Source: Alphaproteobacteria bacterium (GTDB taxonomy: Bacteria; Pseudomonadota; Alphaproteobacteria; SMXP01). From it: DNA of 50,006 nt. Shown here one piece after another: positions 8,637 to 16,082 of the stretch (position 1 is the stretch's first letter; every line of letters starts with the position of its first letter). Under the pieces are notes generated by a model, which saw nothing but the letters and a program-made list of their open reading frames with translations, was not told the origin of the DNA and ran no database searches. Location: contig JAJFIM010000172.1 in NCBI GenBank assembly GCA_021774995.1, positions 1 through 50,006 of the forward strand, given 5' to 3'. Made by a program: the position numbers and the translations under genes.

Positions 8637-8673
8637 GTGAAACCACGCGCAAGGTCTTTGCGCGTGGTTTCAC
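8637..8673 (-). terminator. 16-bp hairpin, terminator of parB
   Basis: GTGAAACCACGCGCAA (8637-8652) pairs perfectly with TTGCGCGTGGTTTCAC (8658-8673) around a 5-base loop. On the minus strand it follows the parB stop by 5 bp, and after a few bases a T-rich run follows (complement of 8622-8632). Partial read-through would feed the methylase gene. Confidence 0.8.
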
Positions 8674-8678
8674 GAGGG

Positions 8679-10400
8679 TTAAGCGGCAATTTGCTCTTGA
8701 ACTTCATCCTCGATGTCGTCTTGAACTTCATCTTGGATATTGTCGGGGTCAATCGCAGGGAATTGCATGCCTTGCGGAATCCAGAATTGCGTTTTCAATT
8801 CATCCGCACTTGGCGATTCAAGGGTCAGGACATGGGCAAAGTGTTTTGCCATTGACGATACCAACTCGCCCTTTTTATAGCCCTGCGCCGTTCCATATTT
8901 CAAAGAACACCCTGCATTTTGAATAATGCCGTATAGCTGTTCTTTGTTGCGTCTTTTCAAAAACGGCGCGTCTGGTCGCCATTGCTCACGCATATCAACT
9001 TTCAAAGCATTAGCAACATGATTGGAAACGCTATCTTCATAGGTATCGAGCGTATCTAAATAGACTGTGCCAAATTCCAAAGATTCGATTGTAAGGGCAA
9101 TATCCTCAAGCTGTTCATCCGATAAAACTTGAACGGCGTAATAAGCGTCCTGCACATCGTAATGGAAAAGGCTCTGTAAATCGCTCCACGTTGACTCCTC
9201 GTCCCCTTTATCAAAATAGCTTAAAAGAACACGCGCCTTTGCGTTAATGGCATCTAGTGAGGGTGAATGTGTTTCACCATCATCAAAATAACGTAAGCAA
9301 GGGTGATCTTTGAAAGTCGCTAATTTCTTGGCAACCAAGATTTCTTTAGCTTTGCGTGGATTGTTGATAATCGCATTTTGAACGGCAACGCATTTGTGCA
9401 TATTCATATACTTAACCAACGGCTTGCCATAGGTGGCTTTGGGCTTGGGTTTTAAAGCCACTACATTGGATTCATCAATTTCAGGACGAATAAGCCCTTT
9501 GTGAACCTCAACCTCGCCAGAGGATAGAATATTGACGATAACACCGCCTGTTTCCCCTTCTTCTGCCTCACTATATTGCCATGAAGAATAATAGCCTTCC
9601 TCAAGTTCTGCCCAATCATCGCTTTGGCCGTATTCATCAACTAATTTTTCAGCCGCTTGTTTTTGCAATTCATCAAATTGCTCGCGGTCATTAAAAAATG
9701 TGGTTTTATCTTCTGCCAATAAATCAGCGGTATAATCCCCCTCATAAAGCGCAGTATCGAAGATAGCCAAAGCAACATTGGGTTTTTCACCAATAAGCGA
9801 TTCCTTAATATCTTCTGGACTGTCGCACCACCCATTAAGAGCTTGGCGTAAAACGCGCGATTGTTCATCACTTGAACCAAGGGCAAAACTCTCGGCCTGT
9901 GCCAGTGATAATTCACCTTCAATAAGAGCTTGTGTGACTTCTTCATTGAGTTCCAAAAGCATTAAACGTCTGCGAATGGTGCTTGTCGTCAATCCTGTTT
10001 GACTTACAATTTCATCCAGTTTTTCACCATCTTTAATCAATGATGCAATAGCGTTTGCCTCTTCCAAGGGGCTTAAATTTTCCCTTTGGACATTTTCAAC
10101 GGTAGCCATACGAAGGATTTCTTCACTTGTGAGGTCGTCTTTAATTTCGACGTTCACCGAAAAATCTTTATCAATATCGCCACGCTCTAAGAGGTGATTA
10201 AGGGCGCGAAAGCGTCTTTCACCGCAAATTATCGTGTGCTTGCCACGTTTGGTTTGAGGGCTTTGAACAATCAAGTTTTGCAACAATCCATCTGTTTTTA
10301 TGGATTGGGCTAGTCCTTCAATGGATTTATCGTCAAAATTTTTGCGCGGATTATCCTTTGAAGTTTTGATTTGGTTTAGTTTTAAAGTTTGAGTAGTCAT
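8679..10400 (-). CDS. parB: ParB/KorB-like partition or regulatory DNA-binding protein
   Basis: This 573-residue protein has the ParB/sulfiredoxin-like N-terminal domain, with G-E-R-R-F-R-A at 60-66 (the CTP/arginine motif) and E-N-V-Q-R-E-N-L-S-P-L-E-E-A at 102-115. A helix-turn-helix follows at about 127-148. The rest, about 400 residues, is much longer than in chromosomal ParB and ends in acidic repeats (D-E-V-Q-D-D-I-E-D-E-V-Q). Such long ParB-like proteins are plasmid regulators or partition factors. No parA is adjacent; the only ParA here is at 15218-15916. The ribosome binding site AAGGAG is strong. Confidence 0.85.
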   Translation of the reverse strand: MTTQTLKLNQIKTSKDNPRKNFDDKSIEGLAQSIKTDGLLQNLIVQSPQTKRGKHTIICGERRFRALNHLLERGDIDKDFSVNVEIKDDLTSEEILRMATVENVQRENLSPLEEANAIASLIKDGEKLDEIVSQTGLTTSTIRRRLMLLELNEEVTQALIEGELSLAQAESFALGSSDEQSRVLRQALNGWCDSPEDIKESLIGEKPNVALAIFDTALYEGDYTADLLAEDKTTFFNDREQFDELQKQAAEKLVDEYGQSDDWAELEEGYYSSWQYSEAEEGETGGVIVNILSSGEVEVHKGLIRPEIDESNVVALKPKPKATYGKPLVKYMNMHKCVAVQNAIINNPRKAKEILVAKKLATFKDHPCLRYFDDGETHSPSLDAINAKARVLLSYFDKGDEESTWSDLQSLFHYDVQDAYYAVQVLSDEQLEDIALTIESLEFGTVYLDTLDTYEDSVSNHVANALKVDMREQWRPDAPFLKRRNKEQLYGIIQNAGCSLKYGTAQGYKKGELVSSMAKHFAHVLTLESPSADELKTQFWIPQGMQFPAIDPDNIQDEVQDDIEDEVQEQIAA

Positions 10401-10442
10401 GGTATCAGCTCCTTTTTTGCTGTTGGTTGGTTTAAAAATGGG

Positions 10443-10796
10443 TTAAGCCGCAATCTGGCTTTGCCCCTCGTAAAACGCGGTTGCGTCTTTAACGAGTTGC
10501 CCCATGTGTTCCAAAGCGTTTTCATGTGCGCTTTGAATTGCTTTTTCGGTCACGCGCTTACACGGCTGTAGTGCAATGCCTGACTTAAAAAAATCTTGAA
10601 AAATGATCGTGGTTTCGGTTGCATAGCCGTCTTCACCTTTGCGAATACAAACGCTTGCGCTTGCGGATAATCCCCCTCTTGCTTTGGCTGTCCGCAATTT
10701 TAAAATGCGTGTGCCTTCGGGTGTTTCACCTAAAACGGCCTCGCTTGTTGCTTGCCATCCCTCGATTCCTTTTGAAATTTGTGTTTGATATGTCAT
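10443..10796 (-). CDS. Hypothetical plasmid protein (117 aa)
   Basis: The ATG at 10796 is chosen because AAAGGAAC lies just upstream and because the longer frame would overlap the small gene at 10825-10983. The product contains an R-I-L-K-L-R-T-A-K beta-rich section, a short Gly/Ser/Ala-rich segment and a helical C-terminus, with no signal peptide or membrane helix. It is the gene before parB on the same strand, 42 bp away. No family is recognised. It belongs to a run of small accessory genes typical of plasmid backbones. Confidence 0.6.
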   Translation of the reverse strand: MTYQTQISKGIEGWQATSEAVLGETPEGTRILKLRTAKARGGLSASASVCIRKGEDGYATETTIIFQDFFKSGIALQPCKRVTEKAIQSAHENALEHMGQLVKDATAFYEGQSQIAA

Positions 10797-10824
10797 GTTT
10801 TTAGTTCCTTTTCTGGTTGGGTGA

Positions 10825-10983
10825 TTAAAGTCTGATTGGTGTTCCAAGACGCTCTACGCTTAGGATTGCGGAGCGTGGGCAACGCTCGGAGTCCATAACA
10901 AGCTGTATGGCTGTTTCCGCGTCCTTTGCAGGGGTTTGGATTGTGATTTGTGAAGTTCTGATTTTGAACGGAAATACTTGCAT
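10825..10983 (-). CDS. Short hypothetical protein (52 aa)
   Basis: This short frame has a very strong ribosome binding site (AAGGGGGAAA) 6 bp before its ATG. It encodes M-Q-V-F-P-F-K-I-R-T-S-Q at the start and a middle helix (A-K-D-A-E-T-A-I-Q-L-V), ending in L-G-T-P-I-R-L. It fits exactly between the gene at 10996 and the gene starting at 10796, all on the same strand. No family is recognised. Its helix followed by a short strand resembles small plasmid proteins of unknown role. Confidence 0.6.
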   Translation of the reverse strand: MQVFPFKIRTSQITIQTPAKDAETAIQLVMDSERCPRSAILSVERLGTPIRL

Positions 10984-10995
10984 GATATTTCCCCC

Positions 10996-11385
10996 TTAAT
11001 ATTCGCTTGTCAGAAGCAAAACATTGTTCTGAAAATAAAAGCGGATTTGAGTTAGCGGAAAATCGGTAAAGATTATATTCTCGGCATAAAGCTCTTTTTC
11101 ATTACCATCTGTGCAAGTGAGCCTTGCGCCTTCGCCCTGTTCATTGAGTTTCAATGTCCATACGCAAAACTCTTGATTTTGCAGTGATGGAACGCAAGAT
11201 TGGCAATCAAATATTTTATCTATCAACCAGTACGCACCGCCTGTTTCCGCAACATATTGAACGCCCTCTGTATAGAGATAGGCTCTATAAAGTGAGTGCC
11301 TAAACCACGTTTCTGTACCGCAGAAATTTCTTAAATCCTCTGCTCTAAGGGTTGGTGTCTCTGTGATGTTTGCTGTCTGGTTCAT
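10996..11385 (-). CDS. DUF6876-like protein
   Basis: This 129-residue protein has the pattern L-R-N-F-C-G-T-E-T-W-F-R-H-S-L near the start, then Y-T-E-G-V-Q-Y-V-A-E-T-G-G-A-Y-W-L-I-D, which I associate with the DUF6876 family found on plasmids and integrative elements. The function is unknown. The ATG at 11385 follows AAAGGA; a TTG two codons upstream is also in frame but less well placed. It is the first gene of the run 11385 to 10443 on the minus strand, upstream of parB. Confidence 0.75.
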   Translation of the reverse strand: MNQTANITETPTLRAEDLRNFCGTETWFRHSLYRAYLYTEGVQYVAETGGAYWLIDKIFDCQSCVPSLQNQEFCVWTLKLNEQGEGARLTCTDGNEKELYAENIIFTDFPLTQIRFYFQNNVLLLTSEY

Positions 11386-11411
11386 TTTCAATTCCTTTCT
11401 TTTTTAAATTG

Positions 11412-11439
11412 CGCCCCGAAACATACTTTTTTCGGGGCG
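11412..11439. repeat. Inverted repeat upstream of the DUF6876-like gene
   Basis: CGCCCCGAA (11412-11420) and TTCGGGGCG (11431-11439) form a 9-bp perfect stem with a T-rich loop side. It lies 27 bp before the ATG at 11385. It could end transcription entering from upstream or act as a leader structure. Confidence 0.5.
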
Positions 11440-11729
11440 ACAGGAACTGGAGCCTGAAAGCGGCGAGAGCGGTCAAATCACAAACCCTTTGCAAAAGGGC
11501 TTGGGCTAAAAATCGAAAAAATTGCGGAAGGTTCGCGGTAAGCGTAGCGGCGTGAAAACCGTCATTTTTACTATTTTTTGGCTTTGGGAATTGACGGAGC
11601 GAGCCAAGACAAAACAGAAGTCATTTTAAGGGTCATGATTCAGCTACCCCACTTTCAAGGCCGCATGGGAGCAAAATCACCGAAAGCATAAATACTCCTG
11701 ACATTACAAAACGAGTGTCAGAAAGGATT
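11440..11729. other. Non-coding stretch
   Basis: No convincing gene is seen. At its right end CTGACA (11699-11704) and TGTCAG (11716-11721) form a stem directly before the ribosome binding site of the small peptide at 11730. The rest is GC-richer than its surroundings and probably holds the promoter for the minus-strand run of small genes. Confidence 0.35.
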
Positions 11730-11801
11730 ATGATGAAGAAGTTAATAATCAAATTCATTGTTATGAAGATTATAAAATGGCTTTTAGAAATGTTGTTCTA
11801 A
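11730..11801 (+). CDS. Possible 23-residue hydrophobic peptide
   Basis: ATG at 11730 follows the ribosome binding site GAAAGGA. The peptide starts M-M-K-K-L-I-I-K-F-I and ends W-L-L-E-M-L-F. It alternates Lys with long hydrophobic stretches and would form one amphipathic or membrane helix. Its leader has a small hairpin touching the ribosome binding site, and a 9-bp hairpin follows at 11816-11841. Type I toxins share this design, but so do chance frames in AT-rich DNA. No antisense partner has been shown. Confidence 0.35.
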   Translation: MMKKLIIKFIVMKIIKWLLEMLF

Positions 11802-11815
11802 GACCATTGAGTGAA

Positions 11816-11951
11816 GCAGAGTAAGTGTGAAGTTACTCTGCATTCATCCGATCCGCGTTAAGGATTGTCACCCGAATGGGCCGAAACGCTTGCAAAGTGG
11901 TTCGGTGAGCCTTTAGGCGAATAAAGCCTGACCCGCCACTTTTAAGCGGGT
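11816..11951. ncRNA. Run of stem-loops, candidate structured RNA
   Basis: Four stems follow one another in a gene-free stretch. GCAGAGTAA (11816-11824) pairs with TTACTCTGC (11833-11841). CCGAA (11881-11885) pairs with TTCGG (11901-11905), CTTTA (11911-11915) with TAAAG (11922-11926), and ACCCGC (11931-11936) with GCGGGT (11946-11951). I match it to no known riboswitch or RNA family. It lies between the peptide at 11730 and the end of the Fic gene at 12005, and could also serve as a terminator region. Confidence 0.3.
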
Positions 11952-12004
11952 AACGCCGTGGTGAATTTTGTACCTGACTAATAGTGAAATCCAGCAGAAT
12001 CTAA

Positions 12005-12604
12005 TTATTCAGATCTTACAAATTCAATTAAAAGGCCATAATCGTGATTATCAGCGGCTTGCAAAGCCGCAATATATCGCGACCTTACATCACCTTTCCT
12101 TGTAATATCCCCTGCCCCCCATGTGAACCGCTCCTGATCCATAAAGTGCAACAAAATATCTGTGGCAAGGCGACTATGGCGGCCATTACCATTTGGAAAT
12201 GGGTGAATAAAGACGAGCCGGTGATGAAATCGCGCCGCTAATTCATCCGGCGGATATGTTGCATGATCGAGTTGATACTGTGTGTCATCGACAAGCTGCT
12301 TCAACTCTGTTGGAATGCGATACGCATCAATGCCGATATTACGCGCGGTTTTACGATATGACCCGGCCCACTCCCAGACTTCACCATACATTTTTTTATG
12401 CAGATCGTTTAAGAATTTTATATCAAGCGGATTGCGTTTTTTAGTAAATGCCCATAATTCACCTTTAACGATATTTTGCTGTTCAGCCTGATTAAGTTCA
12501 CCGCGCGTAGAGATATAAGACGGAATTAATCCCTCTTTTTCTTCTTCGGTTAAATCTGTTCCACCTTCTGATTCTTCAAATATATCGTCTAAATCATCAT
12601 TCAT
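12005..12604 (-). CDS. Fic-domain protein, mobile mystery protein B type
   Basis: This 199-residue Fic enzyme has the complete active-site motif H-P-F-P-N-G-N-G-R-H at 134-143. The flap region with W-E-W-A-G-S-Y-R lies at about 77-84. Fic proteins usually transfer AMP from ATP to a target protein. This one forms a pair with the upstream helix-turn-helix gene: the two overlap by 4 bp (ATGA), the arrangement known for mobile mystery proteins A and B. The pair is found on mobile elements and may act as a toxin-antitoxin or stability module. The target is unknown. Confidence 0.88.
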   Translation of the reverse strand: MNDDLDDIFEESEGGTDLTEEEKEGLIPSYISTRGELNQAEQQNIVKGELWAFTKKRNPLDIKFLNDLHKKMYGEVWEWAGSYRKTARNIGIDAYRIPTELKQLVDDTQYQLDHATYPPDELAARFHHRLVFIHPFPNGNGRHSRLATDILLHFMDQERFTWGAGDITRKGDVRSRYIAALQAADNHDYGLLIEFVRSE

Positions 12605-13062
12605 TTTTTATGATCCCAAATAATTTTATGTTGGTCGCGCAAAATCTGCGCGGCTAAATTTTCAATTTCATCGCTCAATGCCCCCTGCCCTAAATTTTGA
12701 GCTTCAAGGCGCATCGTATGGTCAACTTTGCCTATAATTTCAGCAGCAATACGGCGCGCGCGGCTTTGTAGAATATCTTCGAAAGAGCTTTTGGGAACAA
12801 AAGAATAAACAAAAGCGCAATCAAGAGCTTCTGCCGCGCGGCGCAAACTGGCCAATGTTACGGTTTCATCAATTTCTGCTTTTTCCAAAACAGTGATTCT
12901 GGGCGGAGAAACATTCAGGCGCGCGGCCAGTTGCTTTGAAGACATCCCCAATGCTTCCTTGACGGCCTTGATCCACCCCTTATGCGGCCTTTGCATTTTT
13001 TGCAATGGCGGCAGGGACGAAATCTTGTTGTCTAATGCTTTTCGTGCTGTATTTTTATTCAT
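12601..13062 (-). CDS. Helix-turn-helix protein, mobile mystery protein A type
   Basis: This 153-residue protein has a helix-turn-helix of XRE type at about 38-75 (A-L-G-M-S-S-K-Q-L-A-A-R-L-N-V-S-P-P-R-I-T). A helical C-terminal half follows. It is translationally coupled to the Fic gene by a 4-bp overlap. By analogy it is the antitoxin-like regulator of the pair. The ATG has little ribosome binding site, and the promoter and likely operator repeats lie within 60 bp upstream, so its transcript may be nearly leaderless. Confidence 0.85.
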   Translation of the reverse strand: MNKNTARKALDNKISSLPPLQKMQRPHKGWIKAVKEALGMSSKQLAARLNVSPPRITVLEKAEIDETVTLASLRRAAEALDCAFVYSFVPKSSFEDILQSRARRIAAEIIGKVDHTMRLEAQNLGQGALSDEIENLAAQILRDQHKIIWDHKK

Positions 13063-13066
13063 TTAA

Positions 13067-13147
13067 TTAACCTATAGATTAAATATCCCAGAAAAATATT
13101 AACTCATATATTAAATATTATCAAGAACAATTAACTTAAAGGTTAAT
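13067..13147. promoter_or_regulatory. Repeated operator-like sites before the mobile mystery A gene
   Basis: Two 20-bp direct repeats, TTAAC-N6-ATTAAATAT at 13067-13086 and 13099-13118, match at 17 of 20 positions and are spaced 32 bp apart, about three helical turns. A third related palindrome, ATTAAC-TTAAAG-GTTAAT, lies at 13130-13147 and overlaps the end of hipA. They sit where the promoter of the HTH-Fic operon must be, so autoregulation by the HTH protein is likely. Confidence 0.5.
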
Positions 13148-14368
13148 TTTTGACTTTATCAATGCGATAGAAGCAGGGCTAACACCATATTTCGCGGCCA
13201 GCTCTTCCCATTTTGATAAAGCGCCCTGCGTTTGAGTGATGATCTCTTCAATGCGCTCATTACCAAGTTTGGCCTCTTGGCCAAGTTTGCGTAAATGATC
13301 CTGCCCCGGATTACGTCCCTCGCCCATTACAAGCGTGCTTTGTTCGCCGCGCGGCCCTGAAGAAAACGTCAAATCATAAGCGGGTGAGAGTTGCCAGCCG
13401 CCCTGTTCATCCATCAAAAAGCTGAAGTTTTTAGAATGGTCGTCGCGATTATGCGCGAGAACATTAAAAACGGCGCATTTGTACATTTTTTCAACTTCGC
13501 GCATATCCCGCGTTAAAGAGCTGGTTAAAGCCATCAGATCCTCATAGTCCAAAGATGGGGTTCTATAATCAGAATGCAGCAACCCGCAAGCCGTGTGCAT
13601 ATGCACTTTTTTACGCCCTATACGATCAAAGCGTTTTATTGCAAAAAATCCTGCGCCAGCTTTCGCATCAAATAGATGAACTTGCGGCATAGAAATACCG
13701 GCCTCCATAGCCATCAGCGCGTAAACATATTCAATCGCGCCAGCATCCAGCCCGTCCTGCGCATTAGGGAATTTCACCATCCACGGCTGATAACCTTTGG
13801 CAAGATCAGATACACCATGCACAATATTTTCAAAATTCTTATCAACCCCAATCAGTGCTTTAGGGCGCGCGCCGCCTGATGAGCCGTTTAACGCAATAAG
13901 TTCAGCGAGAACGTCAGTCGCCTCCCCTTCCAAAACATCCCGTGATTGGCGCGCCAGCACATCAAGGCTAATCGGCTCATTGCTGTTATCACCACTATGA
14001 TCCGGTTCATAGACAAGCGCGCCTAAAGCACTCATTCCAACATGCGCCAATCTATCAAGCGGCGTAATATCCGAGGGTAAAATACCTTTAGACCGCGCCA
14101 AACGATCAAACAATAACCGCCCCCAACCATCAGGAAGACTGTCATTAAAAACCCCAGGCAACCCTTCAAACAAATGATAATCAAAACTGGTCACGCCTGA
14201 TTGAAGCGGCAAGCGTAGCGGTGAAATTTCAATGCCACCAGCAATAAATGAGGGATCATATTCGAAGTATATTTTACGCTCCCGCATAGCCAGACGGCCA
14301 ACAGGGATAGTTTTTTCACCGGAATTGAAACCGACTTTGATCTCTTTTACGTTTGTAATATCTTTCAT
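13136..14368 (-). CDS. hipA: HipA-type serine/threonine kinase toxin
   Basis: This 410-residue protein has the HipA layout. The N-terminal subdomain includes F-N-D-S-L-P-D-G-W-G-R at 74-84. G-S-S-G-G-A-R-P-K at 162-170 is the ATP-contacting loop with its regulatory serines. N-R-D-D-H-S-K-N at 307-314 is the catalytic loop and S-P-A-Y-D-L-T at 328-334 is the metal-binding motif. HipA kinases phosphorylate translation factors such as aminoacyl-tRNA synthetases and slow growth. It overlaps hipB by 4 bp. All key residues are present, so it should be active. The likely role here is plasmid retention. Confidence 0.93.
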   Translation of the reverse strand: MKDITNVKEIKVGFNSGEKTIPVGRLAMRERKIYFEYDPSFIAGGIEISPLRLPLQSGVTSFDYHLFEGLPGVFNDSLPDGWGRLLFDRLARSKGILPSDITPLDRLAHVGMSALGALVYEPDHSGDNSNEPISLDVLARQSRDVLEGEATDVLAELIALNGSSGGARPKALIGVDKNFENIVHGVSDLAKGYQPWMVKFPNAQDGLDAGAIEYVYALMAMEAGISMPQVHLFDAKAGAGFFAIKRFDRIGRKKVHMHTACGLLHSDYRTPSLDYEDLMALTSSLTRDMREVEKMYKCAVFNVLAHNRDDHSKNFSFLMDEQGGWQLSPAYDLTFSSGPRGEQSTLVMGEGRNPGQDHLRKLGQEAKLGNERIEEIITQTQGALSKWEELAAKYGVSPASIALIKSKINL

Positions 14369-14673
14369 TTTCGGCTCCCTCTTTGTCTTGTGGGCTTATT
14401 ATCATCTTCAAGAACCTCATCAATCGAGGAAAAGCTTTGCTGCGAAAGCTCCAAAGCATCGAGCATGGGCTCAAGACCGCCCACCACCATTTGGAGTTTC
14501 AGGAAAGATTCCAAAGAAATCGCGCCTTTTTGCTCAAATTTTCGTAAAGTCGGTAATGGAACACCGGAACGCTCCGCAAGCCCTTCTTGCGTCAAATCCA
14601 TGCCCAAGCGCCTTTGACGGACATTCTCAGCCAATTTTTTTTGCACTTTAGAAGGTGTTGTAAGTGATACCAT
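14365..14673 (-). CDS. hipB: HipB-type antitoxin
   Basis: This 102-residue protein has an XRE helix-turn-helix at about 12-65 (R-Q-R-R-L-G-M-D-L-T-Q-E-G-L-A-E-R-S-G-V) and a charged, probably flexible C-terminus. Its stop overlaps the hipA start by 4 bp (ATGA), the usual antitoxin-toxin coupling. It should neutralise HipA and repress the operon. The AT-rich region to 14760 is the promoter zone. Confidence 0.9.
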   Translation of the reverse strand: MVSLTTPSKVQKKLAENVRQRRLGMDLTQEGLAERSGVPLPTLRKFEQKGAISLESFLKLQMVVGGLEPMLDALELSQQSFSSIDEVLEDDNKPTRQRGSRK

Positions 14674-14814
14674 TGTATTACATATCCCAATTTATGAGTG
14701 ATTAGTAATATTATAGTATTATTTGTATAATTTATCAAACAATAATCACCACGCGCAGCGCATCGTAATGATGTGCTTTTTATAAGTGGCGGTGCTAGAT
14801 ATCAAAGCAAATCC

Positions 14815-14850
14815 ATAGCTATTAGTTATTAACTGCTAACTAATAGCTAT
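14815..14850. repeat. 14-bp perfect inverted repeat containing AGTTATTAACT
   Basis: ATAGCTATTAGTTA (14815-14828) and TAACTAATAGCTAT (14837-14850) flank an 8-base spacer. The palindrome AGTTATTAACT at 14824-14834 recurs in the parA promoter. The repeat abuts the stop codon of the RHH-like gene. It may be a partition or operator site bound by that protein, and also a weak terminator. Confidence 0.55.
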
Positions 14851-15221
14851 TAACCTCTACGCCCTCTTCCCTTATGCTTTTGTATCAGATTGTCTTGCTC
14901 TTCAATGTTTAATGAATCAAAAGCATGAAGCGCTGCACGTATAATGTCTGAACCAGAGGATACAGTTCCATGTTTATTGATCGAATGCTTAATTGCCTTA
15001 TTTATGATTTCTTGATCAGATGGAAATAAAGAAAATGATTTAGTCGCTATCCGTTCTTTCTTTTTTACACCCTCCCTACTTTTGAAATTATTTTCTTCTG
15101 CTAAACGCCTAATTTTAGTTTCATCTATCTTTTTTAAATCTGGCGTCTTTGTGTCATTTGATTTGAAATCATCAAAGTTAATGTCTGAAAATGGATCTGA
15201 TGAATTATCTATGTCACTCAT
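14850..15221 (-). CDS. Small partner of ParA, RHH-like
   Basis: This 123-residue protein has an acidic, disordered-looking N-terminus (many D, S and N). A basic stretch follows (about 50-62), then R-I-A-T-K-S-F-S-L-F-P-S-D-Q-E-I-I-N-K-A-I with further helices at about 75-110, compatible with a ribbon-helix-helix DNA-binding end. It overlaps parA by 4 bp. Small DNA-binding proteins after a ParA are the centromere-binding half of type Ib partition systems; VirC2 beside VirC1 is another parallel. The repeats near parA are its likely sites. Confidence 0.6.
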   Translation of the reverse strand: MSDIDNSSDPFSDINFDDFKSNDTKTPDLKKIDETKIRRLAEENNFKSREGVKKKERIATKSFSLFPSDQEIINKAIKHSINKHGTVSSGSDIIRAALHAFDSLNIEEQDNLIQKHKGRGRRG

Positions 15222-15916
15222 GCGGCAATCTCCTCTGATGTCTTTTTAGACTTCTGTCCTTGGATTTTTTTCATCGCTTCTGCCGCAAAGTTTGCAGCAT
15301 TACTTCTCGCTTTGTCCAAACCGCCAACTTGTAATGACGTTATTTGATTTAAAGTCAATTTATGATCAAAAATAGCCTTATACGCTTCTCTTTCGTGGAT
15401 TTCCGTTAAAAAACTATCAATTTTATTTTTCTCCAGACTATTCACCATACGTTTTAAACCTTTCGAACGGATAGCCGGGCTCGTTCTGGTTAATAAAATA
15501 GAAACGGGGATTTGCCGTCCGGTCACATTACATTGTCTTCTCACGAGAGCTACAGCACGAGCAGCCTCTTCTGCGTCTAATGTAGAACGTTGTGATGGTA
15601 TAATAACCAAATCTGCTTTTGAAATTGCATACGCTACGGCTAAGTTGGCCGTACCCTCTAAATCAACAACAACAATATCAGAAGTTTTGGCCGCCGCTTC
15701 AATATCCTCAATAATTGTTTCTTCACTATCATTTGAAGTCACTCTCAAGTTTTCAGCCTCTCCTCCTCCTTCACCCCATTTTGCGATTGGGTGATTAGGG
15801 TCTGCATCAATTACATGTGTTTTAAGACCACGATGTGCAAGTTCTGTTGCAAGCAGAAACGCTGATGTGGTTTTTCCTGCTCCTCCTTTTGAACTTGCGA
15901 AAACGATAACAGGCAT
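15218..15916 (-). CDS. parA: ParA/VirC1-like ATPase
   Basis: This 232-residue P-loop ATPase of the ParA/MinD group has the deviant Walker A K-G-G-A-G-K-T-T at 10-17, V-I-D-A-D-P-N at 35-41 and the hydrophobic V-V-V-D-L-E-G strand at about 82-88. It drives plasmid partition or positioning. The lack of an N-terminal helix-turn-helix puts it with short ParA proteins. D-A-D-P-N-H-P-I-A-K-W and the C-terminal H-E-R-E-A-Y resemble VirC1 of Agrobacterium, which brings relaxosomes to the transfer channel. A role in either partition or transfer is therefore possible. GGAGAAACC precedes the ATG. Confidence 0.85.
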   Translation of the reverse strand: MPVIVFASSKGGAGKTTSAFLLATELAHRGLKTHVIDADPNHPIAKWGEGGGEAENLRVTSNDSEETIIEDIEAAAKTSDIVVVDLEGTANLAVAYAISKADLVIIPSQRSTLDAEEAARAVALVRRQCNVTGRQIPVSILLTRTSPAIRSKGLKRMVNSLEKNKIDSFLTEIHEREAYKAIFDHKLTLNQITSLQVGGLDKARSNAANFAAEAMKKIQGQKSKKTSEEIAA

Positions 15917-15935
15917 ATGGTTTCTCCATGTTGTT

Positions 15936-15968
15936 AGTTATTAACTAGTGTAATAGTAGTTAATAACT
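15936..15968. promoter_or_regulatory. Two AGTTAWTAACT palindromes in the parA promoter region
   Basis: AGTTATTAACT (15936-15946) and AGTTAATAACT (15958-15968) are 11-bp palindromes whose starts are 22 bp apart, so they face the same side of the DNA. They lie 20-52 bp upstream of the parA ATG. The third copy is at 14824-14834 at the other end of the operon. Autoregulation or centromere function through the RHH-like protein is the natural reading. Confidence 0.55.
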
Positions 15969-16082
15969 ATGGTGATGTCTACGATAATATTTAAGCTCAT
16001 AATCAACTTTCATTTTCTCTTTAAACAAGGCTATATCTCCTATTTCAGGCGCAAATCCAAGTAATTTAAATCCGCTCTGACA

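Noticed and set aside
11370..11555. 61-residue plus-strand frame over the DUF6876-like start
   Set aside because: It overlaps a better minus-strand start and an inverted repeat, has no ribosome binding site and has an unlikely composition.
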